Origin: an uncultured Clostridia bacterium
Lineage (GTDB): Bacteria; Bacillota_A; Clostridia; TANB77; CAG-508
Length of the DNA stretch: 21,681 nt
NCBI GenBank assembly: GCA_944393405.1
Contig: CALYAC010000018.1
Location: 1-21,681 of the forward strand
Reading direction: 5' to 3'
Under the pieces are notes generated by a model. That model was not told the DNA's origin, did not search any database, and saw nothing but the letters and a program-made list of their open reading frames with translations. Positions 7,966 to 14,989 of the stretch are shown here, in pieces (the first letter of the stretch is position 1; every line of letters starts with the position of its first letter). Both the position numbers and the translations under genes were made by a program.

Positions 7966-8344
7966 AATCTGTGAAAGTAAGTATAATCATTATTAATATA
8001 TTAATATAGTAAAATATATTGCATATTTTACTTTTTTTATCTGTTAAGTTATCATTATTTTTAAATGCGAAAATAATGATAATATTTAAAATAGCAAAAA
8101 ATAATATAATTGAATATAAAATCATTGATATTTTCGGTATTATAGTTAAATTTTTTGCAAATAGTACATTAAATAATAAAAGAGTCAATAAAAACATTAC
8201 AAAAAAATCTATTATTTTTAAATATTTATTATACTCCTTTACATCTTTTTTCTCAGATAGTAATATTTTCTTTTTTTGTTTTACAATGCTTTCTAAATTA
8301 ATCATAACAAATATTATAATTATTAATAACATAAATTTAATCAT
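7946..8344 (-). CDS. Small membrane protein of unknown function
   Basis: I do not recognise this 132-residue protein. It has about four hydrophobic helices: residues 2-18, about 45-62, about 70-92 and about 110-131. A Lys-rich loop (about 22-42) follows the first helix. The ATG at 8344 follows AGGAG with good spacing on the minus strand. It lies between the acyl-CoA synthetase terminator and prfB. Extreme A/T composition and Ile richness fit a native, weakly constrained membrane protein. Nothing in the sequence indicates a substrate. Confidence 0.7.
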   Translation of the reverse strand: MIKFMLLIIIIFVMINLESIVKQKKKILLSEKKDVKEYNKYLKIIDFFVMFLLTLLLFNVLFAKNLTIIPKISMILYSIILFFAILNIIIIFAFKNNDNLTDKKSKICNIFYYINILIMIILTFTDYIIYII

Positions 8345-8460
8345 AATTAACTCCTATTATCTAAAGTTTTAATTCATTACATATTATATAATTTATTTTG
8401 AATAAGTCAAGTATAGCATGATAATATAGCATGATAAACAAATAATTATTATAAATAAAT

Positions 8461-8500
8461 TGAAAAAGTAACACATGTTTAATTATTAATGTGCTACTTT
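8461..8500 (-). terminator. Terminator of the acyl-CoA synthetase gene
   Basis: On the minus strand AAAGTAGCACAT and ATGTGTTACTTT pair over 11 of 12 positions around a 12-base A/T loop, followed by TTCA and further T-rich sequence. It lies about 20 bases after the stop codon. Confidence 0.75.
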
Positions 8501-8518
8501 ACCTTTACAAATTCTTAG

Positions 8519-10225
8519 TTATTTATTATTGTTTATTAATTCAAGATTTGCTTGTCTTTTAATTTTATTAGTTGTTGTTTTTATCAAAGGTTCTTCAGAA
8601 ATTAGAATCCCTCTTATAGCTTTATACTTAGGCATTACTTTATTTATTTCTTTTATTTTATCTCCTAAAACTTTGCGAATCTCTTCATCTGTTTCTACTT
8701 TATATGCTTCTTTCATTATTTCTCTATCAAATATAATTTTAACATTAATTTTTATATCTTCTTTATCGTCTGATTGTTGTTTTCCAAAAATAAATGATTC
8801 TTTAACTCCTTCTATTTTATTTACTAGATTTTCCATCTCTTCTGGGAAGATATTTTTTCCATTCTTTAATACTATTACGCTTTTCTTTCTTCCACAAATA
8901 AATATGTATCCATCTTCATCTATTTTAGCTAAATCACCTGTAGAAAACCATCCATCTTTAAGTACTTCATCTGTTGCTTTTTTATCACCATAATATCCAA
9001 GCATAACATTAGGTCCTTTTACAGTAAGTTCTCCCATTCCCTCTTCATTTGGATCATCTATTCTTGCCTCAATATGTGGAAGAGCTTTACCTATAGAACC
9101 TACTCTAAAGTTTTCATTCGTTTCAACTCCAATAACTGGTGATGTTTCTGTTAAACCATATCCTTGGCATAGATTAATACCCCAATCTCTAAATGTTTGC
9201 TCTACATCTTTTTCTAGTGCTGCTGCTCCACTTATGAATAATTTAATTTCTCCACCAAATATATTATGTATGTCCTTAAATATTTCCTTCTTTTCTGCCA
9301 TTGTTTTATTTTTGTTTTCTTCCATTAATTTCTTTACTGTTTCTAGTTTTCCTTGTTTTTCAAGAGTTTTCATAATTGTTTTATACATACTCTCATAAAT
9401 TGCTGGGACAAATGAAGCAACTGTAATTTTATACTCATTTAAATTTTCAGTAATATGCCTAATACCTGTACAAAATGATCTTTGTGCTCCAATATATAAA
9501 GAAAATAACATACCAACTGTACACTCAAAAACATGATGTAATGGCAAGAATGATAATATTCTATCACTTGAATCTGCATCTAAAACAGATGAAAAGTCCA
9601 TTAAATTAGATGCTAAATTTTTATGTGATAATGCAACTACTTTTGATTTAGATGTTGTTCCTGAAGTAAATAGCATTATTTGCATTTCTTCTGGATTTAT
9701 TTTGGCATCTAAAAATTCTCTATTTCCTTCTTTAACTAATTTTTCTCCTCTTTCTATTAATTCTTTTTGAGAATAAATCCCCTCTTTATGAATATCTGTA
9801 TCCATTGAAATTAAATGTTTTAATTTATTCTTTTCACTGTATTTTATTCTTTCAATAACTTCTTGATATTTTTTTGAATAAAAAATTGCTTCAACATCTG
9901 ATCTTTGAATTAATTCTTCTAATTCATTTTCTGGTAATGATTTATCTAATGGAACTACTATTCCTGTACCACAAACAACTGAAAGATAAGCAAGTTCCCA
10001 TTCATATCTATTTTCTCCTATTACAGCAATTCTTTTATCTTTAAGTCCTAAGCTTATTAATGCTGTACCTAAATAGTTAATCATATCTCTTATTTCAGCA
10101 TGTGTATATGTTTTATATTCTCCTTCTCCTATTTTTATTTTGTACCCTGGTCTATCACCATATAATTTTCCTGTTTTGTTTAACATATCTTTTAAATCTG
10201 TTACTTCTAAAATATCTTTTTTCAT
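8519..10225 (-). CDS. Long-chain fatty acid--CoA ligase (AMP-forming)
   Basis: It activates fatty acids to acyl-AMP and then acyl-CoA, and belongs to the adenylate-forming (ANL) superfamily. At 568 residues it is normal length. Visible core motifs are LFTSGTTSKSKVVALSH (185-201, the phosphate-binding loop), GYGLTETSP (355-363), DGWFSTGDLA (424-433), GRKKSVIVLKNGKNIFPEE (445-463) and a C-terminal TTTNKIKR (551-558) with the likely catalytic lysine. The P-loop reads SGTTSKSK where SGTTGxPK is usual, a modest deviation common in the long-chain branch. The ATG at 10225 follows AAAAGGAGAAAAACAAAT. It is monocistronic by its terminator and upstream gap. Exact chain length is not readable. Confidence 0.93.
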   Translation of the reverse strand: MKKDILEVTDLKDMLNKTGKLYGDRPGYKIKIGEGEYKTYTHAEIRDMINYLGTALISLGLKDKRIAVIGENRYEWELAYLSVVCGTGIVVPLDKSLPENELEELIQRSDVEAIFYSKKYQEVIERIKYSEKNKLKHLISMDTDIHKEGIYSQKELIERGEKLVKEGNREFLDAKINPEEMQIMLFTSGTTSKSKVVALSHKNLASNLMDFSSVLDADSSDRILSFLPLHHVFECTVGMLFSLYIGAQRSFCTGIRHITENLNEYKITVASFVPAIYESMYKTIMKTLEKQGKLETVKKLMEENKNKTMAEKKEIFKDIHNIFGGEIKLFISGAAALEKDVEQTFRDWGINLCQGYGLTETSPVIGVETNENFRVGSIGKALPHIEARIDDPNEEGMGELTVKGPNVMLGYYGDKKATDEVLKDGWFSTGDLAKIDEDGYIFICGRKKSVIVLKNGKNIFPEEMENLVNKIEGVKESFIFGKQQSDDKEDIKINVKIIFDREIMKEAYKVETDEEIRKVLGDKIKEINKVMPKYKAIRGILISEEPLIKTTTNKIKRQANLELINNNK

Positions 10226-10243
10226 ATTTGTTTTTCTCCTTTT

Positions 10244-10277
10244 TTAGGTATTTATTATAATTAGGTATTTATTATAA
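10244..10277. repeat. 17-bp tandem duplication upstream of the acyl-CoA synthetase gene
   Basis: TTAGGTATTTATTATAA occurs twice head to tail (10244-10260 and 10261-10277). Read on the minus strand each copy brings a TATAAT hexamer, so the duplication doubles a possible -10 box 20-50 bases before the gene start. No good -35 box is obvious. Confidence 0.7.
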
Positions 10278-10280
10278 TAT

Positions 10281-10311
10281 AAAATAAAAAAGTTATTAAT
10301 TTAATAATAAC
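10281..10311 (-). terminator. Weak terminator-like hairpin before the acyl-CoA synthetase gene
   Basis: GTTATTA at 10292-10298 pairs with TAATAAC at 10305-10311. On the minus strand the stem is followed by TTTTTTATTTT. The stem is only seven A/T-rich pairs, but the T-tract is long. Confidence 0.5.
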
Positions 10312-10327
10312 CTTTCCTATTATATAT

Positions 10328-10370
10328 TAACAAAATTAAAGAGTCAATATATAGCTCTATACATTGACTC
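10328..10370 (-). terminator. Terminator of the flavodoxin remnant
   Basis: GAGTCAAT at 10341-10348 pairs with ATTGACTC at 10363-10370, and an inner ATAG/CTAT pair extends the stem. On the minus strand it is followed by TTTAATTTTG. It has survived although the gene it served is broken. Confidence 0.65.
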
Positions 10371-10402
10371 ACTAGTACAATTAAAATCTAAAAAACTATT
10401 AT

Positions 10403-10866
10403 TTATTTTATCCACTTTTCAATTCTTCCTTTTGCTTCATGAACTGTACTTCCTTGTATTGCAATACTATCTAAAACATCTGCTCCTTGACAAATTTTCT
10501 TTACATCTTGAACCACAGTTCCAAGTCCAGATCCTTCATGTGTTGTAAATACTTTTATTTTCTTTCCACTAAAATCTAATTTTTCAAGCTCTGTAAACAT
10601 ACTCATTGGCATAGTTCCCCAGTATATAGGAGTCCTATATAAATAACTTCATATTCTGAAATATCTTCTAGATATTCTTTTAATTCTGGTCTTGCATTTT
10701 CTCTTTTTTCTTCTAGTGCTTCATCACAACACTCTTTATAATTTTTTGAATATGATTTAGCTGGTTCTACTTTAAATAAATCTGCTCCTGTAATATCTCT
10801 AATATATTCAGCTATTACTTCTGTATTACCTTTATCTATATTACCTACAGCATAAATTTCAATATA
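10403..10866 (-). pseudogene. Flavodoxin remnant (5' end lost, frameshifted)
   Basis: Flavodoxins are FMN electron carriers. The 3' part reads TMPMSMFTELEKLDFSGKK, then THEGSGLGTVVQDVKKICQGA, the clear C-terminal half of a clostridial flavodoxin. Upstream, another frame reads YAVGNIDKGNTEVIAEYI, then TGADLFKVEPAKSYS and EYEVIYIG, the matching N-terminal half. The two join only if one base is restored near 10632, where the family expects IYIGxPIYWGTMPMS. About the first 15-20 residues with the FMN phosphate-binding start are missing. At about 10866 the sequence runs directly into the truncated LysR gene, so a deletion has joined the two. Not functional as seen. Confidence 0.88.
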
Positions 10867-11364
10867 TCATGTGCTTTTATATAGAAAATGATTTATATAT
10901 TCTTCTGATAAAGCTCTTCTTTGATCATTTATAATTAAATCTAATTTATCACTTTTTATTAATTCATACAACTCTTCATGATTGCCTGTTTGAATTTCTA
11001 TATCAATATTAGGATATATTTCTGAAAACTTTATAATTATATTATGTAATTCCGTTCCACAATAATTATTAATATATCCAATTCTTAATATATCATTTTT
11101 TTGATTTGCAATTCTTATAGTTGCTTTCTTAATTCTTTCAACTTCATCTAGCATTATTAAACTTTGTTTATAAAAATACTCCCCTGCATTTGTTAAAGAA
11201 AAACCCCTATTATGTCTTTTTAATAATTTAACTCCAAGCTCATCTTCTAATGTTTTCATACCCTGTGAAATTGCAGATTAGGATATATAATTTTCTTCTG
11301 CTGCCTCTGTAAAACTATTGTTTTTTACTATTGATATAAAATATTGCATTTGTTTAAATAACAT
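10867..11364 (-). pseudogene. LysR-type regulator remnant (nonsense codon, 3' truncated)
   Basis: The frame begins at ATG 11364 after AAAGGAGAAAAAAG and reads MLFKQMQYFISIVKNNSFTE, the standard LysR helix-turn-helix start. TAA at 11280-11278 is the 29th codon, where Gln is expected (YIS-stop-SAISQ). The frame resumes as MKTLEDELGVKLLKR and continues into the effector domain (ILRIGYI, then IEIQTGNHEEL). It ends about 165 residues from the start, where a LysR protein has near 290. The missing C-terminal part and the missing start of the flavodoxin define one deletion junction near 10866. The gene lies 13 bases after the 213-residue unknown on the same strand. Confidence 0.88.
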
Positions 11365-11377
11365 CTTTTTTCTCCTT

Positions 11378-12019
11378 TTATTTAATAGATTTTCTTTCTT
11401 TAAAATTAATAAGCTTTTTATACATGTCTGTTATACATTTATTACCACAATTATATAGAATTTCTTTAATTGGTCTATCATCATTTTCTGGCTGACAAAA
11501 ATCTTCAAATTCTGAAATTGCTAAATCAATATTATTTATATTAATCTTATCATCAAAAATCTTATTAGCTGTTTTAATATGGTCTCTCATACAGCAACCT
11601 GGAATCACTTTAAAATATGTCTTCTCAGGTAATTCTGATTTTTTATATAATTCCATTGTCATATCATCAGTAATTTTTCTTGGATTTGTGATAATTATTT
11701 TATTTGATAAAAAAACACTATGCGGACAAGCTGAATTATTTATTCCAATTATTTCACTATCATCTGGAAATGTAACATCATAAATAGTATCTCCCCTAAA
11801 TATCCATCTAATAATCTTGTTTTCAGTTGAAACACTAAATCCTCCAATTTCTTTTGGCTTGTCCATATTAGGATTCCAATTGTTTGCTATATTCACCTTT
11901 CCTATTTTGTATTCATATCCATTAGCACTTGATTTATTTCCAAACATTACTTTTACATATTTATTTATCTGTACATCATTTATTAAGTTCATATCATTAA
12001 TATTTAATATTTTATTCAT
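11378..12019 (-). CDS. Unrecognised 213-residue protein with C-terminal Cys cluster
   Basis: I cannot name this family. It is soluble, with a beta-rich N-terminal half including GGFSVSTENKIIRWIFRGDT (about 59-78) and YDVTFPDDSEI. A middle segment reads PHSVFLSNKIIITNPRKITD. A helical C-terminal half has PGCCMRDH, FCQPEND and YNCGNKC, so several Cys and His residues that could bind metal. The middle reminds me of uncharacterised clostridial and phage proteins that end in a motif like LYKKSELPEKTYF (seen here), but no function is known to me. The ATG at 12019 follows AAGGAAAT. It is intact, although the LysR and flavodoxin genes next to it are broken. Confidence 0.7.
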   Translation of the reverse strand: MNKILNINDMNLINDVQINKYVKVMFGNKSSANGYEYKIGKVNIANNWNPNMDKPKEIGGFSVSTENKIIRWIFRGDTIYDVTFPDDSEIIGINNSACPHSVFLSNKIIITNPRKITDDMTMELYKKSELPEKTYFKVIPGCCMRDHIKTANKIFDDKININNIDLAISEFEDFCQPENDDRPIKEILYNCGNKCITDMYKKLINFKERKSIK

Positions 12020-12128
12020 AATTATATTATTTCCTTATTTTTTTACATATAAATTATATCAAAATAATGAATACTTAATCAACTAATCTATTAATAAATC
12101 TTTATTTTTTGTTATTTTCTTAAAATTA

Positions 12129-12157
12129 TTTACTTTTTATGTAAATCGTGATATTAT
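12129..12157 (+). promoter_or_regulatory. Sigma-A-type promoter of purB
   Basis: TTTACT at 12129-12134 and TATTAT at 12152-12157 have 17 bp spacing. The predicted leader of about 80 bases contains TAACTATT (12170-12177) and AATAGTTA (12209-12216), which could pair across a 31-base loop. No known purine riboswitch core was recognised. Confidence 0.55.
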
Positions 12158-12244
12158 ATTAATGTCTCATAACTATTAAATTTCTATAATGTTACACCAT
12201 GGAAAGGCAATAGTTAAATAACAATAGAAAGGGGAATTTTATTT

Positions 12245-13717
12245 ATGGGAGACGAAAAATTTACAGTTGATCAAAGTATGCTTCGGAAGGATGGTTCAGG
12301 TAATTTAAGAATACCTGAACCTCTTGTCGAAACAGCAGGGTTAATCTCTGCAAAGGAGTTTGCATTAAGTCCTTTAGACGGACGGTATGCAAACATCGGA
12401 AAGAAGCTATCACCATACTTCTCAGAATATGCTCTGATAAAAAACAGAGTAAAAGTAGAAGTATACTGGCTTAATTTCCTTATTTACAATATTGACTCTG
12501 AGATCTTAGATTCTTATTTTGATGAAGAAGCTGAGCCGGAGATTCTCTCTATTTACGAGAATTTCTCTGACAGTTCTTATTTAAGAATCAAAGAATTTGA
12601 GGCAGTAACCAACCATGATGTAAAAGCTGTTGAGCTTTACGTGGCAGAACAGCTCAAGGAAATGGGCTTTGATGATCTTGTCAGCTTCGTGCATATTGGA
12701 TGCACATCTGAAGATATCACTAATGCGGCTTATGCTCGTATGATTAATGATGCATTAAATGATATCTGGATTCCGGCGGCAACAACACTGCTTAACCAGA
12801 TTGGTAACTTTGCAACTGAGTATGCAAGTACACCAATGCTTGCTCATACACATGGGCAACCAGCAACTCCTACGACTGTTGGAAAGGAATTTGCAGTATT
12901 TTTTAAACGTCTGCAGAATTCTCTTGACAGATTAAAGGAGATTAAAACTCTCGCCAAGTTTAATGGTGCAACCGGTAACTATGCTGCTTTATCTGTAGCA
13001 TTTCCAGATACAAACTGGCCTTTTATGGCATGTAACTTCATAGAAGATAATCTGGAATTGGATTTCAATCCAGTAACAACCCAGATAGAGAATCATGACT
13101 ATATCTGTCAGATTTGCGATGAGATGCGCCACTTCAATAACATTTTACAGGGCTTTGACCTGGATATGTGGCTGTATATTTCTATGGAGTATATCAAACA
13201 GATTCCGGTTAAATCCGAAGTCGGCAGCAGCACGATGCCGCACAAAGTGAATCCAATTCGCTTTGAAAACAGTGAATCAAATATTGACACTTCAAATGCG
13301 CTTTTGACAGCTTTATCAAATAAGCTTTCAAAGTCAAGGATGCAGCGTGACTTGTCTGATTCATCTTCTATGCGGAATATCGGTATTGCTTTTGGGTATT
13401 CCCTTCAGGCGATTGAACAGACATCAGTTGGTCTTCAGAAAATTGCTATAAACACAGATAAGATTTCTAAAGACCTGAACAACAACTGGGAAGTGCTAGC
13501 AGAACCGATTCAGACAATGCTTCGGAAGTATGGTATTCCGGACGCATATGACCAGTTGAAGGAGCGTACCCGCGGGAAAAGAATCTCTAAAGAGGATATT
13601 CATGAGTTTATAAAATCTGTTGATGTCTTTTCTAAAAAAGATAGAGATGCACTTCTTGCACTTACTCCGGAAACATACATCGGATATTCGGCAACTATTG
13701 TCGAAGACAATCTGTAA
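12245..13717 (+). CDS. purB: Adenylosuccinate lyase, E. coli-type, with N-terminal extension
   Basis: It cleaves SAICAR and adenylosuccinate, releasing fumarate, in two steps of purine synthesis. The sequence follows the E. coli-type enzyme (ALSPLDGRY at 40-48, TNHDVKAVE at 122-130) rather than the shorter Bacillus type. Catalytic features are CTSED at 153-157, HTHGQPATPTT at 201-211 (acid His) and the signature loop GSSTMPHKVNP at 327-337 (catalytic Ser about 329). Length is 490, against about 456 in E. coli. The excess is a 35-residue N-terminal extension before the conserved SPLDGRY; no better internal start has a ribosome site. The gene is G/C-richer than its surroundings, with CGT, CGC and CGG arginine. 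It stands alone on the plus strand and looks acquired. A second native purB elsewhere is possible. Confidence 0.95.
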   Translation: MGDEKFTVDQSMLRKDGSGNLRIPEPLVETAGLISAKEFALSPLDGRYANIGKKLSPYFSEYALIKNRVKVEVYWLNFLIYNIDSEILDSYFDEEAEPEILSIYENFSDSSYLRIKEFEAVTNHDVKAVELYVAEQLKEMGFDDLVSFVHIGCTSEDITNAAYARMINDALNDIWIPAATTLLNQIGNFATEYASTPMLAHTHGQPATPTTVGKEFAVFFKRLQNSLDRLKEIKTLAKFNGATGNYAALSVAFPDTNWPFMACNFIEDNLELDFNPVTTQIENHDYICQICDEMRHFNNILQGFDLDMWLYISMEYIKQIPVKSEVGSSTMPHKVNPIRFENSESNIDTSNALLTALSNKLSKSRMQRDLSDSSSMRNIGIAFGYSLQAIEQTSVGLQKIAINTDKISKDLNNNWEVLAEPIQTMLRKYGIPDAYDQLKERTRGKRISKEDIHEFIKSVDVFSKKDRDALLALTPETYIGYSATIVEDNL

Positions 13718-13753
13718 AACTAACGTAAATTTAATGTAACTCGTAAACAAGCA

Positions 13754-13790
13754 AAAGAGCTGTTTCCAGTACGGATTCAGCTCTTTCCCT
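13754..13790 (+). terminator. Probable terminator of purB
   Basis: AAAGAGCTG at 13754-13762 pairs perfectly with CAGCTCTTT at 13778-13786 across a 15-base loop. The T-run is partly inside the stem, then CCCTATTATT follows. It lies about 37 bases after the stop codon. Confidence 0.65.
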
Positions 13791-13861
13791 ATTATTATAT
13801 TTTTTATTATATACTTTTATATTTATATATTCATATACTAATAATTTAAAAAATTAATAAA

Positions 13862-14269
13862 TTAAACATTTTCAAAGTAATCTGATATTTCTTTCATTCT
13901 ACTCATTTGATCAACTTTGCAATGAATAAAACCATAATCAATATAATCTGTGTTTAATTTTTCTAATTGCCATGAAATAGATTTTTTAACTTTGTCTAAA
14001 TTAGTAGTCCATCCATATGATCCCAATTCATAATTTGCACCAAAATGAATTTGATACATAACTTTATCTCTAACATCTTCAAAAGCTTTTCCATAATATT
14101 CAAAACACTCACTATCTCCTGCTGCTAAATCAAAGTAATTTATTCCATTTTCAAATGCCATTTTTAAAGTTTCAATTCCTTCTTTTTCTCCTGCCCCTGA
14201 AATAGAACTTGCACCTAATCCAATAACACTAATTTTATCCCCTGTTCTACGATTAATTCTATATTCCAT
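13862..14269 (-). pseudogene. Aldo/keto reductase, 3'-truncated
   Basis: The 135 residues match the first third of a ferredoxin-type aldo/keto reductase: MEYRINRRTGDKISVIGLG at the start, EGIETLKMAFENGINYFDLA near 30-49, and LDKVKKSISWQLEKLNTDYI then DYGFIHC. Family members have about 300-380 residues. This one stops shortly after the strand with FIHC, losing most of the barrel, the NADPH site and the C-terminal iron-sulfur part. The catalytic Tyr region (ECFEYYGKAF) is present, but the fold cannot be complete. The ATG at 14269 has a GGAG site. The lost 3' end borders the purB insertion, which suggests one event may have cut it. It could be expressed as a fragment. Confidence 0.82.
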
Positions 14270-14316
14270 TTTTATTTCTCCATTTATCTTTATTAAAACT
14301 ATAATACTTATACCTA

Positions 14317-14361
14317 AAATATAATGAACTTTAGGGACACTCCTTAAAGTTCATTATATTT
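14317..14361. repeat. 17-bp perfect inverted repeat
   Basis: Positions 14317-14333 and 14345-14361 are perfectly complementary (core AATATAATGAACTTTA) with an 11-base loop, GGGACACTCCT. It overlaps the 3' boundary of the small frameshifted gene. On the minus strand only TTTTAGG follows the stem, so it could be a moderate bidirectional terminator or the trace of a small mobile palindrome. Confidence 0.7.
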
Positions 14362-14623
14362 CTATCTTTCAGTCCCTTTATTCTTTCCGCCTTTATTAAA
14401 TAATCCATTTAAACTTTTGTCAATATAATCTTGCATTTCATCTCCTGATGGAATAAAATCATATTCTTCTTTCATCGTATTTAATCTCTTTTCAACATCA
14501 CCGTTGATTTAACTTTTTTAAAAGTTCCGTTTCTTCTGGTGTATATCTACCTAATAATCCTTGAGAATTATTTTTGGCTTCATTTGCTATTCTTTTTCTG
14601 AATTCTTCTTCCATTTTTCCCAT
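14362..14623 (-). pseudogene. Small unknown gene with frameshift
   Basis: ATG at 14623 follows AAAGGAGATGCTTTTA. The frame encodes 41 residues (MGKMEEEFRKRIANEAKNNS, then LLGRYTPEETELLKKLN) and stops at 14498. The next frame over continues at once with NGDVEKRLNTMKEEYDFIPS, then MQDYIDKSLNGLFNKGGKN, and stops at 14362. Restored, it would be about 85 residues: charged, helical and soluble. One base inserted near 14500 explains the break. I do not recognise the family. It directly follows the 106-residue gene and may belong to that operon. Confidence 0.6.
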
Positions 14624-14647
14624 TAAAAGCATCTCCTTTATTTACTT

Positions 14648-14660
14648 ATTGTGGCAACAA
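14648..14660 (+). repeat. 13-bp direct repeat copy 1 (possible attachment-site trace)
   Basis: ATTGTGGCAACAA here recurs exactly at 18031-18043. The G/C-rich core stands out in this AT-rich DNA. The two copies bracket the 106- and 886-residue genes and the SEC-C remnant. Confidence 0.45.
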
Positions 14661-14668
14661 TTTTAATA

Positions 14669-14989
14669 TCATTGCCTCTTGTTTTTTAAAAATTTATTTA
14701 TAAAACTTTTAATTCGATTTATTAAATTTGTTTTCTTGACCGTATCAGGTAAAGTATTGTTTTCAATCTTATTTATTTTATTTATATTATTTACTTTTTT
14801 TAATTCTTCTCTTTCTTGAAAAATCTCATCTATATTTTTAATATTAACATTATTGTTTATATTTGAATTATTATAATTAGCATCATATAATTGTTTACAT
14901 TTCATATCATTTATCTTTTCTATTACTTCTTCACTCAATTTACCAATACTTTCAAAATCACTTTTAATTTTCAAATTAGTTTCGTTCAT
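14669..14989 (-). CDS. Unrecognised Asn-rich 106-residue protein
   Basis: I do not recognise it. It has a charged helical start (about 1-32), an Asn-rich low-complexity middle (about 39-80, with NNSNINNNVNIKNIDE), and a basic amphipathic end reading TNLINRIKSFINKFLKNKRQ. It has no signal peptide and no clear membrane helix. Its ATG overlaps the TAA stop of the 886-residue gene by one base, so the two are probably translationally coupled and work together. It could be an adaptor or a small partner. Confidence 0.7.
   Translation of the reverse strand: MNETNLKIKSDFESIGKLSEEVIEKINDMKCKQLYDANYNNSNINNNVNIKNIDEIFQEREELKKVNNINKINKIENNTLPDTVKKTNLINRIKSFINKFLKNKRQ

Noticed and set aside
12199..12213. 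Short leader peptide frame (ATG GAA AGG CAA TAG) before purB
   Set aside because: Four codons with no ribosome binding site and no attenuator-like structure that depends on it.
13754..13786. Purine riboswitch around purB
   Set aside because: The structure lies after the gene and is a simple stem-loop. No purine riboswitch core is visible upstream either.
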